A DNA stretch of 64,000 bases from Phyllostachys edulis (GCA_036346405.1 CM070566.1:53311231-53375230); one strand, 5' to 3'. Counted from the stretch's first letter, positions 45,817 through 56,398 are shown. A program made the numbers and translations. The notes: a model not told the origin generated them from the letters alone.

Positions 45817-45906
45817 ATGGCGGCAGCGAGATCGACGACGAGCTCAGTTCGACGGCTTGCGACGACCTTGCTGCACGGGATCGGCGAGCGGCCGAGACAT
45901 GATTGA
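45817..45906 (+). pseudogene. Possible captured first exon (presequence-like)
   Basis: ATG at 45817 opens MAAARSTTSSVRRLATTLLH, an Arg/Ser/Ala-rich segment lacking early acidic residues, like a mitochondrial targeting presequence. It stops after 29 codons, and a GAG/GTAACC donor-like site follows at about 45920. It may be a host exon captured by the hAT; I cannot name the parent gene. Confidence 0.3.
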
Positions 45907-46794
45907 CGGCGGAACACTGAGGTAACCTTCCGCCCCTCTCTTCCCTGCCCCGCTCTTGGTCAGCCTCCATTCTCTGTTTCTGCTCCCACGAACGCCACCC
46001 CCTGAGATCGATTCCACTTTCCTGATTCATTCTGCTTTTGCTCCGTGCACGAGCAATGGAATCTAAATCTTGCGGCGAGATCCTACCCAGTTCTTGATTC
46101 ACGGGCTTTTCTTGGATCATAAAATTTTCTCCAAAATTTCCAGTAATAGCTATGCTGTTTCTTGATTCAAGTTCTATCTACTGTGATCGTAAGATTTCTT
46201 TACCCAAAAAAGGTGCCTAGTTAAATCGGTAGTATTAAGATAGTGTAAATTGATACTCCTTTTAAGTCATCTGATGAATTGAGTCTATTAATATTGCATT
46301 GCAATTTGATACTGTTTGAAGTCATCTGATAAATTGAGTTTGTTGCAATTTGATTTTGGATCCCTGCTTCTTGCTTCAACTTCCTTTTGCAACTCAATTT
46401 TTAGGTTCCTGGATGATATCGTTAAGCAGCAACAGATGCATGCTGTGCTTCCTGAGTACTAGAGATGGATTAGGTTAAGTAATATACCTTGTCATTAATG
46501 ACTGCACCATTATTTAACAAGCATGCCTCTCTTACCATTGTAGAGGTGTCGGAGAGAGAGATTGATGCTGAAGCCTGGTGGTAGTAAAATGGCCAGATAC
46601 TTGGTGCATTAACTTCCATGGATTACATTTGCAGTTTTGCATATGCTGGTGACTAGACTGCCAACATTGCATATGTGAAAGATGGAATCGTACAAACACC
46701 TATGGTAGTTGCAATTATATAGGTTAAACTGTTCTTACAAAATTGTAGTAAACAATGTAGGTGGCATGTTTTGCTTTCAGTGTAGCAAGTGATT

Positions 46795-46895
46795 AGGTTA
46801 AAGGAGTGAGCGTCCAGGTGAATCCTAGGATTTGAATCCGGGGAGGGGAGGGGAGGGGGCGACACCTGCTCGTTCTAACCGAGCTACACTTGGTT
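46795..46895 (-). mobile_element. tRNA-derived SINE-like sequence
   Basis: The minus strand reads GTGTAGCTCGGTTAGAACG (A-box-like) and about 35 nt later GGATTCAAATCCTAGG (B-box-like). The tRNA fold is not complete: the anticodon arm is replaced by a CCCCTCCCCTCCCC run. A SINE head is likelier than a tRNA gene. Confidence 0.5.
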
Positions 46896-47449
46896 CTCAT
46901 GCTTTGACGATACTTAATAATAATAAAAAAGTTTGGTAGTTATTTTGCTTGGAAAAAGAATCTAGAGCGATTCAAACCTGTTATGGTCTCTGGAAGCACC
47001 TTTTTAAAAAAGAACAAGCAAGAGGAGTGATCCTGTAAGCACCTTAAGTTGTTACGATTGTACGTTAGTTTATTCCAGTAATTGTAATACCATTAGAGAT
47101 GTCGAATACACGAGAGCGCTATAATTCATAAATCTGTATGATTATGTATTGCTAAGTACGTCTATATGTTTTGCAGGTTCAATGCACTTGGAATAGTCTG
47201 ACAATCAACATAAAAAGATCTGCATGGGATGACAAAAAATATATATAGTAGATGAAGAAGAGCTTCAGGCTTGATGCTGAGCACAAAATCGATTTCACTG
47301 CTTCGATATTATCTTACCAGTCTGTATTTGTGAAGAGAAGCAAGGGGGGGTTGATATATCAAATGAGCAATTCAAAGCTTGTAGTGTCCTAAAGCTCTGG
47401 ATTGGCACGAAGAAATGTGTCACTGCTTTTATCCTTATTTACTGAAGCA

Positions 47450-47503
47450 TTCTGCAGCAAATTTCTTTCACTAACTGATACTGTGAAAGAATTTGCTGCA
47501 GAA
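47450..47503. repeat. Short near-perfect hairpin
   Basis: TTCTGCAGCAAATTTCTTTC pairs with GAAAGAATTTGCTGCAGAA over 21 bp with one bulge and an 11-nt loop, inside the hAT. Confidence 0.8.
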
Positions 47504-48007
47504 TTTAGAAACAACAACCAAGACCTGTTACGCTTCCTGGACCATTTGGTTGTATGACGTACACATCTGTGTTATCAGAACTGTTATAGCATCTGCACGC
47601 GCACGCGCTCATTTGGAAGGAAGACTCTGCGGAGCTTGTTACACAGCCAAACCCAAACGCTGCTAGGCTCTGTGGTTTCCTACGCTGGCAGCGTCCACAT
47701 GGAACAAACAACCCAAGGGCTGAACTGCTTAAGTGTTAATGGGTTGGCTCAAGGATCCAAAATGGGTTAGGATAGGATTAGCATCTTCCTACTTAAAGGG
47801 TTAAGCTAGATTGGGTGTATTCATTAAGTATAGGACTGGATGAGGGTTAGGGCCACTCCCCACACTTATGGGGCCAGGGTAGGGTTTTAGCTGGGCACTG
47901 GCCCATTACTAGGCCTAACCATGGCCACGGGGAGCACGGCAGGAACAACTTAATTTGCTAGGGAGATATATTTTTTAATCCGTAGCAATGTACGGTCATT
48001 CAGCTAG

Positions 48008-48389
48008 TATATAACACACACCAAATTAATTATCCCGATTCATTCGTAATGCTGCGCTTTCAGTTTGTAAGCATGGCAGCGTGCAGTCTTTCTTTTTGAC
48101 CGCCGACGGCGAGACCTGGTGAAGTTCTGATCGGTGTGCGCGCCCTCGGGGTCGACTGTAGCAGCTAGCGATTTGGGTTTGACGTGCCTCTTTGAACTGC
48201 AAATACAGATTTGCCTCTTAAGTAATATATCCATTAAGGTTCACTATTCGTATACTTTTTTCTTTGGGCGGAGTACCCAAATAAACAAGCCCCACTTAAT
48301 ATTTTAATCTCTCCTTTGCATTGTTTTGGTGCACTAGACGGTGTCATTTTCGCCCGTCGCTGTGGCCTTCATCGGGTGATTGTCGAACT
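48008..48389. other. No gene recognised
   Basis: Short frames only. Sequence right of the Helitron continues that left of 45122, but I cannot assign it. Confidence 0.3.
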
Positions 48390-48662
48390 AGACTGTCACG
48401 AGACGGTGAAGTTATGGGAAGAGCGACAAAGAAACAGACCAGTGGTTGTTTCATTCAATCCTCGATGAAGTTTGTGAGCTTAGTTCTGGATTTTCTTCCT
48501 TTGTTGTTCAGTTTGCTAGGTGGTTAGTTAATAATGCGGCTCACTGTTATGCTAAGCATGCTTGCATGCAACGAGTTTCTCTAGAGTGGCTCAACTCAAG
48601 TCCTAGTTTTCTTGTGCGTAGCTTCCATGCTGATCGTATCCGAAATGTTTTAAAAGAATGAA
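48390..48662 (+). pseudogene. RNase H-like (RVT_3) fragment, LINE-derived
   Basis: The plus-strand text reads LWEERQRNRPVVVSFNP in one frame and then EVCELSSGFSSFVVQFARWL, NNAAHCYAKHACMQ and SLEWLNSSPSFL. This is the C-terminal half of the plant RNase H-like domain found at the end of some LINEs and as small domain proteins. It lacks the N-terminal half and its first catalytic Asp. It ends at TGA 48660 followed by an A-rich tract. Confidence 0.6.
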
Positions 48663-49496
48663 AGCTCATGTCTTCCTAAAAAATAATAACATACTAGCCA
48701 TCGCTTGTGTCAAGAAGATCTTCTTTCATGTGTTTGGATTATATTTCTCTGCCTTCATCTGAAGTTAAATTAGCCATTTGATCGGTGATGTGACGTGAAC
48801 TACTCTTGACGAAATGAAAAAGGCCCATGTGTTGTCAGTCAGCAAGTGAAACAGAAGTTGCACTCCATCCGTGAGAGTGAAACCTCGCACTGCGGATTTA
48901 GGGGCGGTGCTAGGGGAGCCGAAGCACCCGGCGGCCCAATATAGCCCACAGAGTTATATGGGCTCCACGGGGAGCAGTACACCACTCCAGTCGCATCGCA
49001 TCGGACGAGCACTGCGTACGCGCCGTCGCCCCTGACGGAGAGTCACGCACGCTAAAGCCTCCTTCCTGCCGCCGGCCGCCGCTGCCTCCGGCCACCGCAA
49101 GCCGGTCCCTCCCACCTGTCCTTCCTGTCGCTCCTGGGTCCCGCCACCGCCCGCCGCTCCGGGTCCCGCCACTGCCTGCCGCTCCTCAATCCAGGCTGCT
49201 CCGGCTAGCCAGGCTTGTAAACTGGAATTGCTGTTGAAATTTCAGAATCTAAGTTTGTGAATTTGTGAAAATGTAATTGTTATGTACCGTCGTCGGCAAG
49301 GGCCGCCAATGAAGTGACGTAACAAATATCAGGTAGAGAGTTGGAGATTGGAGCGAAGAATCGGATAGAAATCAGAAGAACAGAGGAGGAGGCGAGGGAA
49401 GAAGCGAAGCAGTAGAGTTAGCTAGGATGTCATTTCATCGATGCCCTTCTCTACAGCTTCTGCTATTTAACCTCTTTGCTACTCTCTTCCACCTTG
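48663..49496. other. Possible hAT end fragment and GC-rich sequence; no gene
   Basis: GCGGATTTAGGGGCGGTGCTAGGGG at 48892-48916 resembles the hAT terminus CAGGGGCGGATCTA. The following 48930-49200 is Arg/Pro-rich low-complexity coding-like sequence on the minus strand, with no domain. Confidence 0.4.
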
Positions 49497-50339
49497 GTAG
49501 AGCTGGCCAAACGGCCACGTTTGCCGGGTTTGCCGGGCTGACCTGAGACATAGCACTTTAAGTACGGTACGGCTTATACTGTTTATAGATCGTGCCAACC
49601 CAACACGACTGCCCGTGTCGTATTTGGTGGGTCGTGCTACCCTGATACACTGGTTTGACCGACACGACATTTAACAAGATTTCGGACCGTGCTAGGCACG
49701 ACACGAGCTCAGCACGGCCCAAGTGGCCTGTGTGCGAGGGGGAGCCAGAGACCCAGAGTTGGGACTGGGCGCCCGACAGCGCGGGAGCCGAGAGGAGAGG
49801 GACGAGGGCTGGGCGGCGGTGCTGGTGCGGAGCCGTGGAGGAAGGAGAAGGCGGGGAGTACATCAATAAACAACAGTACAATACCATGAGTTCATCACTA
49901 GAGCTAGCAATAACAAACTCCAACTCCATCAACAAAGGAACATTAGAAATATCAAAATTCAAAACACCATGACCAACAAAGTTCTTTCCATGCCCAACAA
50001 TCACTACTACAAAAAGGCTAATACTGGATGCCTCATTACAGACGGTTTACCAAAACCGTCTTTATTAAATACAATCATAGACGGTTTTGGTTTAGCGACC
50101 ATCTGTGTTACTGGCTGCGCTAAAAATCATCTGTGAAAAAGTAATATCACAAACGGTTCATGTTGAAAACCGTCTGTTATACTTAACAGACGGTTTTCAA
50201 CATGAACCGTCTGTGACTTACCGTCCTCATTACAGACGGTTTGTATTAAAAACCGTCTGTGATAAGTATTTCTGATTTTACTATGGTTTGAAATAACTAA
50301 CTCTCTGATTTTACCATAGCTTGAAATAAATAATTATCT

Positions 50340-50832
50340 AATTTTACCATGCCTTGAAATTACTAACTCTACCGTGGCACCTAATTCTCTGCCACGGTAG
50401 GGTTTGGCAGGGCGATGGCTTGCCGTGGCAGGGCTTGGTAGGGGCGCGACACAGGAAGGGGTGCCACGGCAGGGGTGCGGCATAGGATTGGCTGCCCAAA
50501 CCCTACCGTGGCACCCAATCCTCTGCCGTAGTAGGGTTTGACAGGGCTTGGCAGGGGCGCGGCAGAGGATGAGGTGCTATGGTAGGGTTTTGGTAGCCAA
50601 TCCTATGCTGCGCCCCTGCCGTGGCACCCCATCCTCTACCATGCCCCTACCAAGCCCTGCCGTGGCAAGCCATCGCCCTGCCAAACCCTACCGCGGCAGA
50701 GGATTGGGTGTCGCAGTAGGGTTTAGGCAGCCAATCCTATGCCGTGCCCTTGCCAAGTCCTGCCGTGGCAAGCCATCACCCTGCCAAACCCTACCGCGGC
50801 AAAGGATTGTGATTTCAAGGCATGGTAAAATT
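50340..50832. repeat. Large internal foldback of CACTA-3
   Basis: ATTTTACCATGCCTTGAAAT at 50340 pairs with ATTTCAAGGCATGGTAAAAT at 50832. Between them GCCACGGTAGGGTTTGGCAG and its reverse recur several times, giving arms of about 240 nt centred near 50580 with nested direct repeats. It is rich in GCCACGG / CCGTGGC. Confidence 0.85.
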
Positions 50833-51125
50833 AGAGAGTGATTTCAAGGCATGGTAAAATCAGAGTGTTGATTTCAAGGTATGGTAAATCAGAGTGTTAG
50901 TGATTTCAAGGCATGGTAAAATCAGTGTTAGTTATTTCAAGGCATGGTAAAATCTCAAGGCATGGTAAAATTAAAATCAAAGTGTTTATTTCAAGGCATG
51001 GTAAAATCAGAGAGTTAGTTATTTCAAGGCATGGTAAAATCAGAGAGTTGATTTCAAGGTATGGTAAAACCAGAGTGTTAGGAAAATTCCAAGCCATGGT
51101 AAAATCGCAGAGTAAGGAAAATTCC
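50811..51125. repeat. About 30-bp tandem repeat, ten copies
   Basis: ATTTCAAGGCATGGTAAAAT recurs every 28-35 bp. The plus-strand frame 50913-51161 reads the repeat as ISRHGKI units, an artefact. Two reversed copies at 55830-55890 show it belongs to the CACTA-3/4 family. Confidence 0.88.
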
Positions 51126-51360
51126 AAGTCACAGACGGTTCGTATTAAAAACTGTCTGTGATGAGATACTTATTACAAACTGTTCATATTAAGAATCGTC
51201 TGTGATGAGATACTTATCACGATAGTTCGTGATAAGAACCGCCTATGATATGTCGTCACGATGGTTTTGTATGAAACCGCTTGTGATTTAGTAGCGATTT
51301 CAAAAATTTTGAACGCGTGTGTGGGAGGCAAAAATTTTGGTGCTATCCTTATATATTATA

Positions 51361-53408
51361 GGGTTAAGTACATTTTTCGTCCCTTAACTATACCCGATGA
51401 TTAATTTTCATCCCTCAATCAAAATACCGGATATAACGACCCTCCAAGTATCAATACCGGACAAAAGAAGTCCCTCCGTACGTTTCAGAGCGGTTTGATC
51501 CGACGTGGCACTAATATTAATAAAAAATATGTCACTTGTGTCAGCGAGGCCATCTTCTTCCACATCGCGGGTGTGCATTTCTTGATTTCTTCCCTCTCTG
51601 CGTTTCTTCCTTGCTAAGGATACTATGAGCTCAGAAACCTGGCTACCAATTTGTCCATTTCCTATGGCTTCTCCCAAAACCTCCAACCAACTCGTCCGTT
51701 CCTTCTGAGTTCCCCAGAATACCCTGTTGATGCCCACCACCAGTTGCATCTTGTCGGATTCCTTCGCTCTGCGGATCCTACGCGCATCCAGTTCATAAAT
51801 TAGCCCCCATTCGGCTTCAGTTCCCCTCCCATCGGCTCCCGGATCCTTCAATTCGTTCCCAAATTGAGTTCTTGGCCTTGCGCACCGTCAAAGATCGGAC
51901 CTTTATTGGTAAAGATCGAGACTTTTGGTCCGCGGAGATGGAGTTCGTGGCATCCATCATGGATGCGGTGTTCCGGCCGCTCAAGGACTACTTCGCCAGG
52001 ACGTTCGGGTACGTCATGTCCTGCGGCGACTACATCGAGGCGCTGGGCCACGAGATGGACGAGCTCAAGAGCAAGCGCGACGACGTCAAGCGCATCGTGG
52101 ACGCTGCCGAGCGCCAGGGCATGGAGGCCACCAGCCAGGTCAAGTGGTGGCTCGAGTGTGTCGCCAAGCTCGAGGACACCGCCGGCACCTCCCGCCCGAC
52201 CAGGCACCCGGTGTCAGAGCCACCTACCACCTCAGCCAGAAGGCCGACGAGACGCTCTCCGAGGCCGCCAGCCTCAAGGAGAAGGGCGCCTTCCACAAGG
52301 TTGCCGACGAGCTCATGCAGGTTCGCTTCGAGGAGATGCCGAGCGCGCCCGTTGTCGGCATGGACGCGCTGCTCAAGGAGCTCCACGCGTCCGTCCGGGG
52401 CGGTGACGTTGGCGTCGTCGGCATCTACAGCATGGCCGGGGTCGGCAAGACAGCGCTGCTGAACAAGTTCAACAACGAGTTCCTCATAAACTCGCAGGAC
52501 CTCAATGTCGCCATTTACATCGAGGTCGGCAAGGAGTTCAATCTTGACGACATCCAGAAGATCATTGGTGACCGGCTTGGTGTGTCATGGGAGAACAGGA
52601 CGCCCAAGGAGCGTGCGGGGGTGCTATACAGGGTTCTCACCAAGATGAATTTTGTGCTGCTGCTAGACGACCTCTGGGAGCCACTCAACTTCCGGATGCT
52701 TGGCATCCCGGTGCCGAAGCAGAATTCCAAGAGCAAGATCATCTTGTCAACGAGGATCGAGGATGTGTGCGACCGAATGGACGTCCGCCGCAAGCTCAAG
52801 ATGGAGTGCCTGCCATGGGAGCCAGCGTGGGAGCTCTTCCGAGAAAAGGTGATACCAGGCGCTCACTGTGGTACACCAGCCCGAGAAGAACTGTACGTTA
52901 GTGCCCATACCACCATCGCCCTTCTCAAGTAGCACGGCGAAGCAGAGCAGCACACGCGATTCTGCAATGCACTTGCAGACTCCAAGATGGCCACGGGCAA
53001 GCTTCCACAGCTTTCGCCACCATGGCCTTCAAGTGCGCCTTGGTCTCAGGGTCCTCCACCTCGCGAGCGCCACGGCCACTGGAGCTGCTTGTGCCCAACC
53101 AGCATGGCATGCGCGCCACCGGAGGCGCAGTGGTGGGCGGCCATGAGGAGGAGGTGGCATGGGCGGAGGGGCGACACATTGGCGACGTGAAGACTTTTTT
53201 ACAACAGCAAGCAAGAGACTTTTTTACTATAATATACATATTTTTTATTAATATTAGTGCCACGACGGACCAAACCGCTCTGGAAACGCACGGAGGGACT
53301 TCTTTTGTCCGGTATTGATACTTGGAGGGTCGTTATATCCGGTATTTTAGTTGAGGGACGAAAATTAATCATCGGGTATAGTTGAAGGACGAAAGATGTA
53401 CTTAATCC
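51361..53408. mobile_element. Pack-MULE carrying an NBS-LRR fragment, 2048 bp
   Basis: TIRs of about 172 bp (51361-51531 and 53236-53408) start GGGTTAAGTACATTTTTCG or, reversed, GGATTAAGTACATCTTTCG. A perfect 9-bp TSD TATATTATA lies at 51352-51360 and 53409-53417. CACTA-4 keeps the empty site (TATAATATA at 55671-55679, reversed). No transposase is present. Besides the NB-ARC piece, a minus-strand frame 51540-51851 (GLIYELDARRIRRAKESDKM...) and a minus-strand piece near 52950-53190 (VEDPETKAHLKAMVAKAVEA) may be further captured fragments. Confidence 0.93.
51938..52850 (+). pseudogene. Captured RPS2-like CC-NB-ARC resistance gene, truncated
   Basis: ATG at 51938 opens MEFVASIMDAVFRPLKDYFA and a coiled-coil domain (MDELKSKRDDVKRIVD, SQVKWWLECVAKLED). 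Near 52183-52190 a small internal deletion shifts the frame. The next frame reads FHKVADELMQVRFEEMPSAP, then the P-loop GIYSMAGVGKTALL (about 52418-52462), kinase-2 FVLLLDDLWEP (about 52648-52680), RNBS-B KSKIILSTRIEDVCDRM and WEPAWELFREK. Similarity stops at about 52850, before GLPL, so the rest of NB-ARC and all LRRs are absent. In intact relatives this is a cytosolic immune receptor. Codon use is strongly GC3-rich, unlike the host CACTA. It could still be transcribed as a non-functional or regulatory RNA. Confidence 0.88.
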
Positions 53409-53417
53409 TATATTATA

Positions 53418-55690
53418 ACCACCCCAGCTTTGACTTCCACCCGTCTCTCCCTCTCCCTTCCCCACGCCGAGCTCTAGCGACCACCCTTGATTCCTGTCAT
53501 GGTTGGCGAGAGACACACTGACGAGGAGGAGGAGGAGGATCTGGGAGCTCCTTATCTGCCGCAGAGGTAGATCGCCAAAAGGTACATGTACATCCCCAAA
53601 AGACACACTTTGTTGGTTGTTTGTCAGAAACAATGATCTTAATTTTGTGTTACCTAAGACTGGAGCGCCGCCGGAGGCTTTCAGTCATCTCTCCTTGCCG
53701 ACGAGCTTGAGTCGAACTTGGACGACATGCAAGAACAACTTGTGATATGTTTGGTGAGGTACAAAGAGAAGCATTGTTGAACCAATCCAAGAAGCCGATG
53801 AGGTCTTTAGGAGCTTGGAGGCATAGATGGTTTCTAGCTAGTTTAACTATGTAACTTTATTCTTTTTTTCCCATTTGGAGGGGACGTTGTGAAACCTTTT
53901 GGTTTCTTTCCTATAATGTGTTTGCCATCCGAATTTTAATTGGATTTTACTTGTCTTGCTAGAGGTTGCATATGAAAACTATTGTCCAGCAATTGATTGG
54001 TTTGGTCCAAAATCCTATTTTTTTTACAATAGAAAAAACTATCACAGATGGTTCTAAATAAGAACCATCTATGATAATTACTTATCACAGACGGTTCTTG
54101 TTCAAAACCATTTGTGAAAATAGACTATTACAGATGGTTCTGAACAAGAACCGTCTGTGATTTCAGAACCGTCCGTGATAGCATTTTCCACAGACGGTTT
54201 AAAAACCATCTATGATGACCTCATGTCATTACTGATCCATAAACTCACACGGCTCACGAAACCGTCAGTGATGACGTTTTTGAACCGTCTGTGAAGACCT
54301 TTTCTGTAGTAGTGAATCAAACAGCAAAGTTCTTTCCCTACGACTCCACCGCCAGCTCGCCGCTCCATGCGCTCGGCCGCTAGCCCGCTAGCCTCTTCTT
54401 CCACCGGCCGTCGCTCTTTCCCTGCCGTTTTGAGGAGGCGTGCTTGGGGAGGACTGAGGAGGAGCTTGGGAGGGGTCACAACTCGCAAGCAGCATCAAGC
54501 TCAGCTGCTAGCCAGCTCGTTTGGAGGAGCTTGGCCATTTGGGAGAGACAAGATTGGGGGAGGAAGAAGAACTGGTGAAGAGTCAAGAGGTGAAGGCGAA
54601 CTGGTGAAGTGGCAATTGGATTTGGCGAACAGAGAGATCCAAGCAAGGGAAAAGAGGAGGCGGGCAGGCGAGGCAGCTGGGCAAGGTGGCGGGCAGAGGC
54701 GGCGGGCAGCCGAGCATGGCGATGGGCAGAGGCGCCGAGCATGCGGGGCTGGGCTAACGGGCTAAATGGGCCGGCCTTGGCCCAAAGAAATAAATGGGCT
54801 CATGCTTACCGGCATGGCACGCAACAAATGACGGCCAGGCTCGCACTACTACAGAAAAGGTCTTCACAGATGGTTCAAAAACGTCATCACAGACGGTTTC
54901 GTGCGCCGTCTAAGTTTATGGGTTAGTAATGGCATGAGGTCATCACAGACGATTTTTGAACCGTATGTGAAAATAGACTAGCACAGATGGTTCAGTAGAC
55001 TATCATAGATGGTTCTGAACCGTCCGTGATAGTTTTTTCTATTGCAAAAAAAAATCGAATTTTGAGCCAAATCAATCAATTGCTGGACAGTAGTTTCTAT
55101 GTACAACATCTAGCAAGACAACTAAAATCTAATTAAAATTCTGATGGCAAACACATTATAGGAAAGGGAAACCAAAAGGTTTCACAATGTCCTCTCCGAA
55201 TGGGAAAAAAAGAATAAGATTACAAAGTTAAACTAGCTAGAAACCATCTGTGCCTCCAAGCTCCTGAAGAACTCATCGGCTTCATGGATTGGTCTTGTGA
55301 GCTCTTCTCAGACTCTCACCAACAGATCACAAGCTATTCTTGCATGTCGCCCGAAGTTCGACTCAAGCTCGCCGGCAAGGAGAGACGACTGAAAACCTCC
55401 GGCGGCACTCCGACCTTAGGTAACACAAAATTAAGATCATTTTATTTACAACAAACATCCAACAAATTGTGTATGTTTTGGGGATGTACAAGTACCTTCT
55501 GGTAGTCTACCTCCCGTGGCAGACAAGGAGCTCCTCCGCATCCCTCCTCCTCGTCATCGTCGGCTGTGTCTCCTCGCTGAACCGCAATGGGAATCGAGGG
55601 TGGTCACCAGAGCTCGGCGTGGGGAGGGGATCGAGAGCAAGAGACTGATGGAAGACAAGGCTGGGGTGACTATAATATATAAGGATAGCG
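53418..55690. repeat. Long inverted repeat formed by CACTA-3 and CACTA-4 ends
   Basis: 53418-54314 is the reverse complement (roughly 80-85%) of 54844-55675. For example, GGTTTCTAGCTAGTTTAAC at about 53829 matches GTTAAACTAGCTAGAAACC at 55229. The spacer is 529 bp. Beyond the MULE the pairing continues (51125-51360 with 55690-55890). Confidence 0.9.
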
Positions 55691-55890
55691 CCAAAACAAT
55701 TTGCCTCTAGTGCACGCACTCAAAATTTTTGCCCTCCTCGTTGCGTAATCACGAGCAGCTTCATACAAAACCGCTCTGTGATGATCAGAATACTTCACAG
55801 ACGGTTTCATACAAAAACTGTCTGTAATTTTACCATGGCTTAGAATCACTAACTCTATAATTTTACCATGGCTTGGAATCACTAACTTTT
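54844..55890. mobile_element. CACTA-4, left end of an inverted relative of CACTA-3
   Basis: It begins CACTACTACAGAAAAGGTC, with subterminal motifs to about 55035 and again at 55755-55830. No right terminus was found before the end of the window. It has the intact target site where the MULE inserted in CACTA-3. Confidence 0.85.
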
Positions 55891-55974
55891 CACCATGTCG
55901 CCGATGCCGTTGTCACCGTAGCTCCATCTACACTCCTAGTCATCATCACCACCATCGCCCTTTAATTGCGCCTG
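55891..55974. other. Short transition sequence
   Basis: (CACCAT/CATC)-rich sequence between CACTA-4 homology and the minisatellite; nothing codes. Confidence 0.4.
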
Positions 55975-56398
55975 TAGTCGAAACTCCCTTACGACCAAGC
56001 AGTCGTAACCTCCTTATAACCAGGTGGTCGTAACCTCTTTCGACTAGGTAGTCGAAACTCCCTTACGACCAAGCAGTCGTAACCTCCTTACGACTAGGTA
56101 GTCGTAACCTTCTATGGCCAGGTAGTCCTAACCTTCTATGGCCAGGTAGTCCTAACCTACTTCGACTATTTAGTCAAAACTCCCTTACGACCAAGTAGTC
56201 GTAACCTCCTTACGATCAGGTGGTCGTAACCTTCTACGACCAGGTAGTCGTAAACTCCTACGACCACCGACGACCACTTGTAGTCGAACCACTTTCTGAC
56301 CAGGTAGTCGAAACCTCTCTCCGACCAGGTAGTCGAAACCTCCTTCTGACCACTTGTAGTTGAACCTCCTTCTGACCACGTGTAGTCGAACAGTGATC
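55975..56398. repeat. Minisatellite of about 24-26 bp units, each a small palindrome
   Basis: About 17 units follow the pattern CGACCAGGTAGTCGTAACCTCC. The core CGACT-AGG-TAGTCG or ACGACCAAGCAGTCGT is self-complementary, so every unit can form a 5-6-bp stem. Minus-strand frames across it (56185-56464) are repeat artefacts. Confidence 0.9.

Larger units (their letters stand above)
45431..47917. mobile_element. hAT-type element inside the Helitron, 2487 bp
   Basis: The ends are TAGGCCTGGTAATGGGCC and, reversed, TAGGCCTAGTAATGGGCC. A perfect 8-bp TSD ACCATGGC occurs at 45423-45430 and 47918-47925. No transposase is recognised, so it is non-autonomous. It contains GC-rich exon-like sequence at the left and a SINE-like piece in the middle. 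Confidence 0.9.
45123..48007 (+). mobile_element. Non-autonomous Helitron carrying a nested hAT
   Basis: The 5' end is TCTATACATTAAAACAGG, preceded by A (45122). The 3' end has the hairpin CCGTAGCAATGTACGG (47980-47995) followed 8 nt later by CTAG (48004-48007) and then T. This is the canonical grass Helitron 3' structure with insertion between A and T. Without the hAT, only about 400 bp are left, with no Rep/Helicase gene. Confidence 0.88.
50002..54314. mobile_element. CACTA-3, complete non-autonomous CACTA with nested MULE
   Basis: The left end is CACTACTACAAAAAGGC, the right end reversed CACTACTACAGAAAAGGTC, and the 3-bp TSD AAT flanks both (49999-50001 and 54315-54317). Both ends carry TCACAGACGGTT arrays. 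The interior holds a large foldback, a 30-bp repeat and a Pack-MULE. Without the MULE it is about 2.26 kb and codes for no transposase. Confidence 0.9.
49497..54843. mobile_element. Probable hAT-like element split by CACTA-3
   Basis: The left end is TAGAGCTGGCCAAACGGCC with GTGCTAGGCACGACACG phrases. The putative right end at 54825-54842 reversed is GAGCCTGGCCGTCATTTG. CACTA-3 (50002-54314) lies between, and CACTA-4 starts right at the right end. No TSD could be confirmed. Coding-like frames in 49655-49900 and 54367-54765 have no domain. Confidence 0.4.

Noticed and set aside
45243..45917. 224-codon minus-strand frame as a gene
   Set aside because: It crosses the Helitron/hAT boundary at 45430/45431, so it joins two unrelated mobile elements and cannot be an ancestral protein.
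46795..46895. A tRNA gene on the minus strand
   Set aside because: A- and B-box-like motifs are present, but the anticodon arm is lost in a C-rich run and no acceptor stem pairs; SINE-derived sequence is more likely.
50913..51161. ISRHGKI repeat protein
   Set aside because: Translation of the 30-bp CACTA-3 repeat; unit length varies from 28 to 35 bp, so no consistent frame exists.
14407..54314. A single 40-kb CACTA element between 14407 and 54314
   Set aside because: The ends resemble each other, but the flanking triplets differ (TCC versus AAT), whereas 50002 and 54314 share the TSD AAT. The 14407 end belongs to another element.
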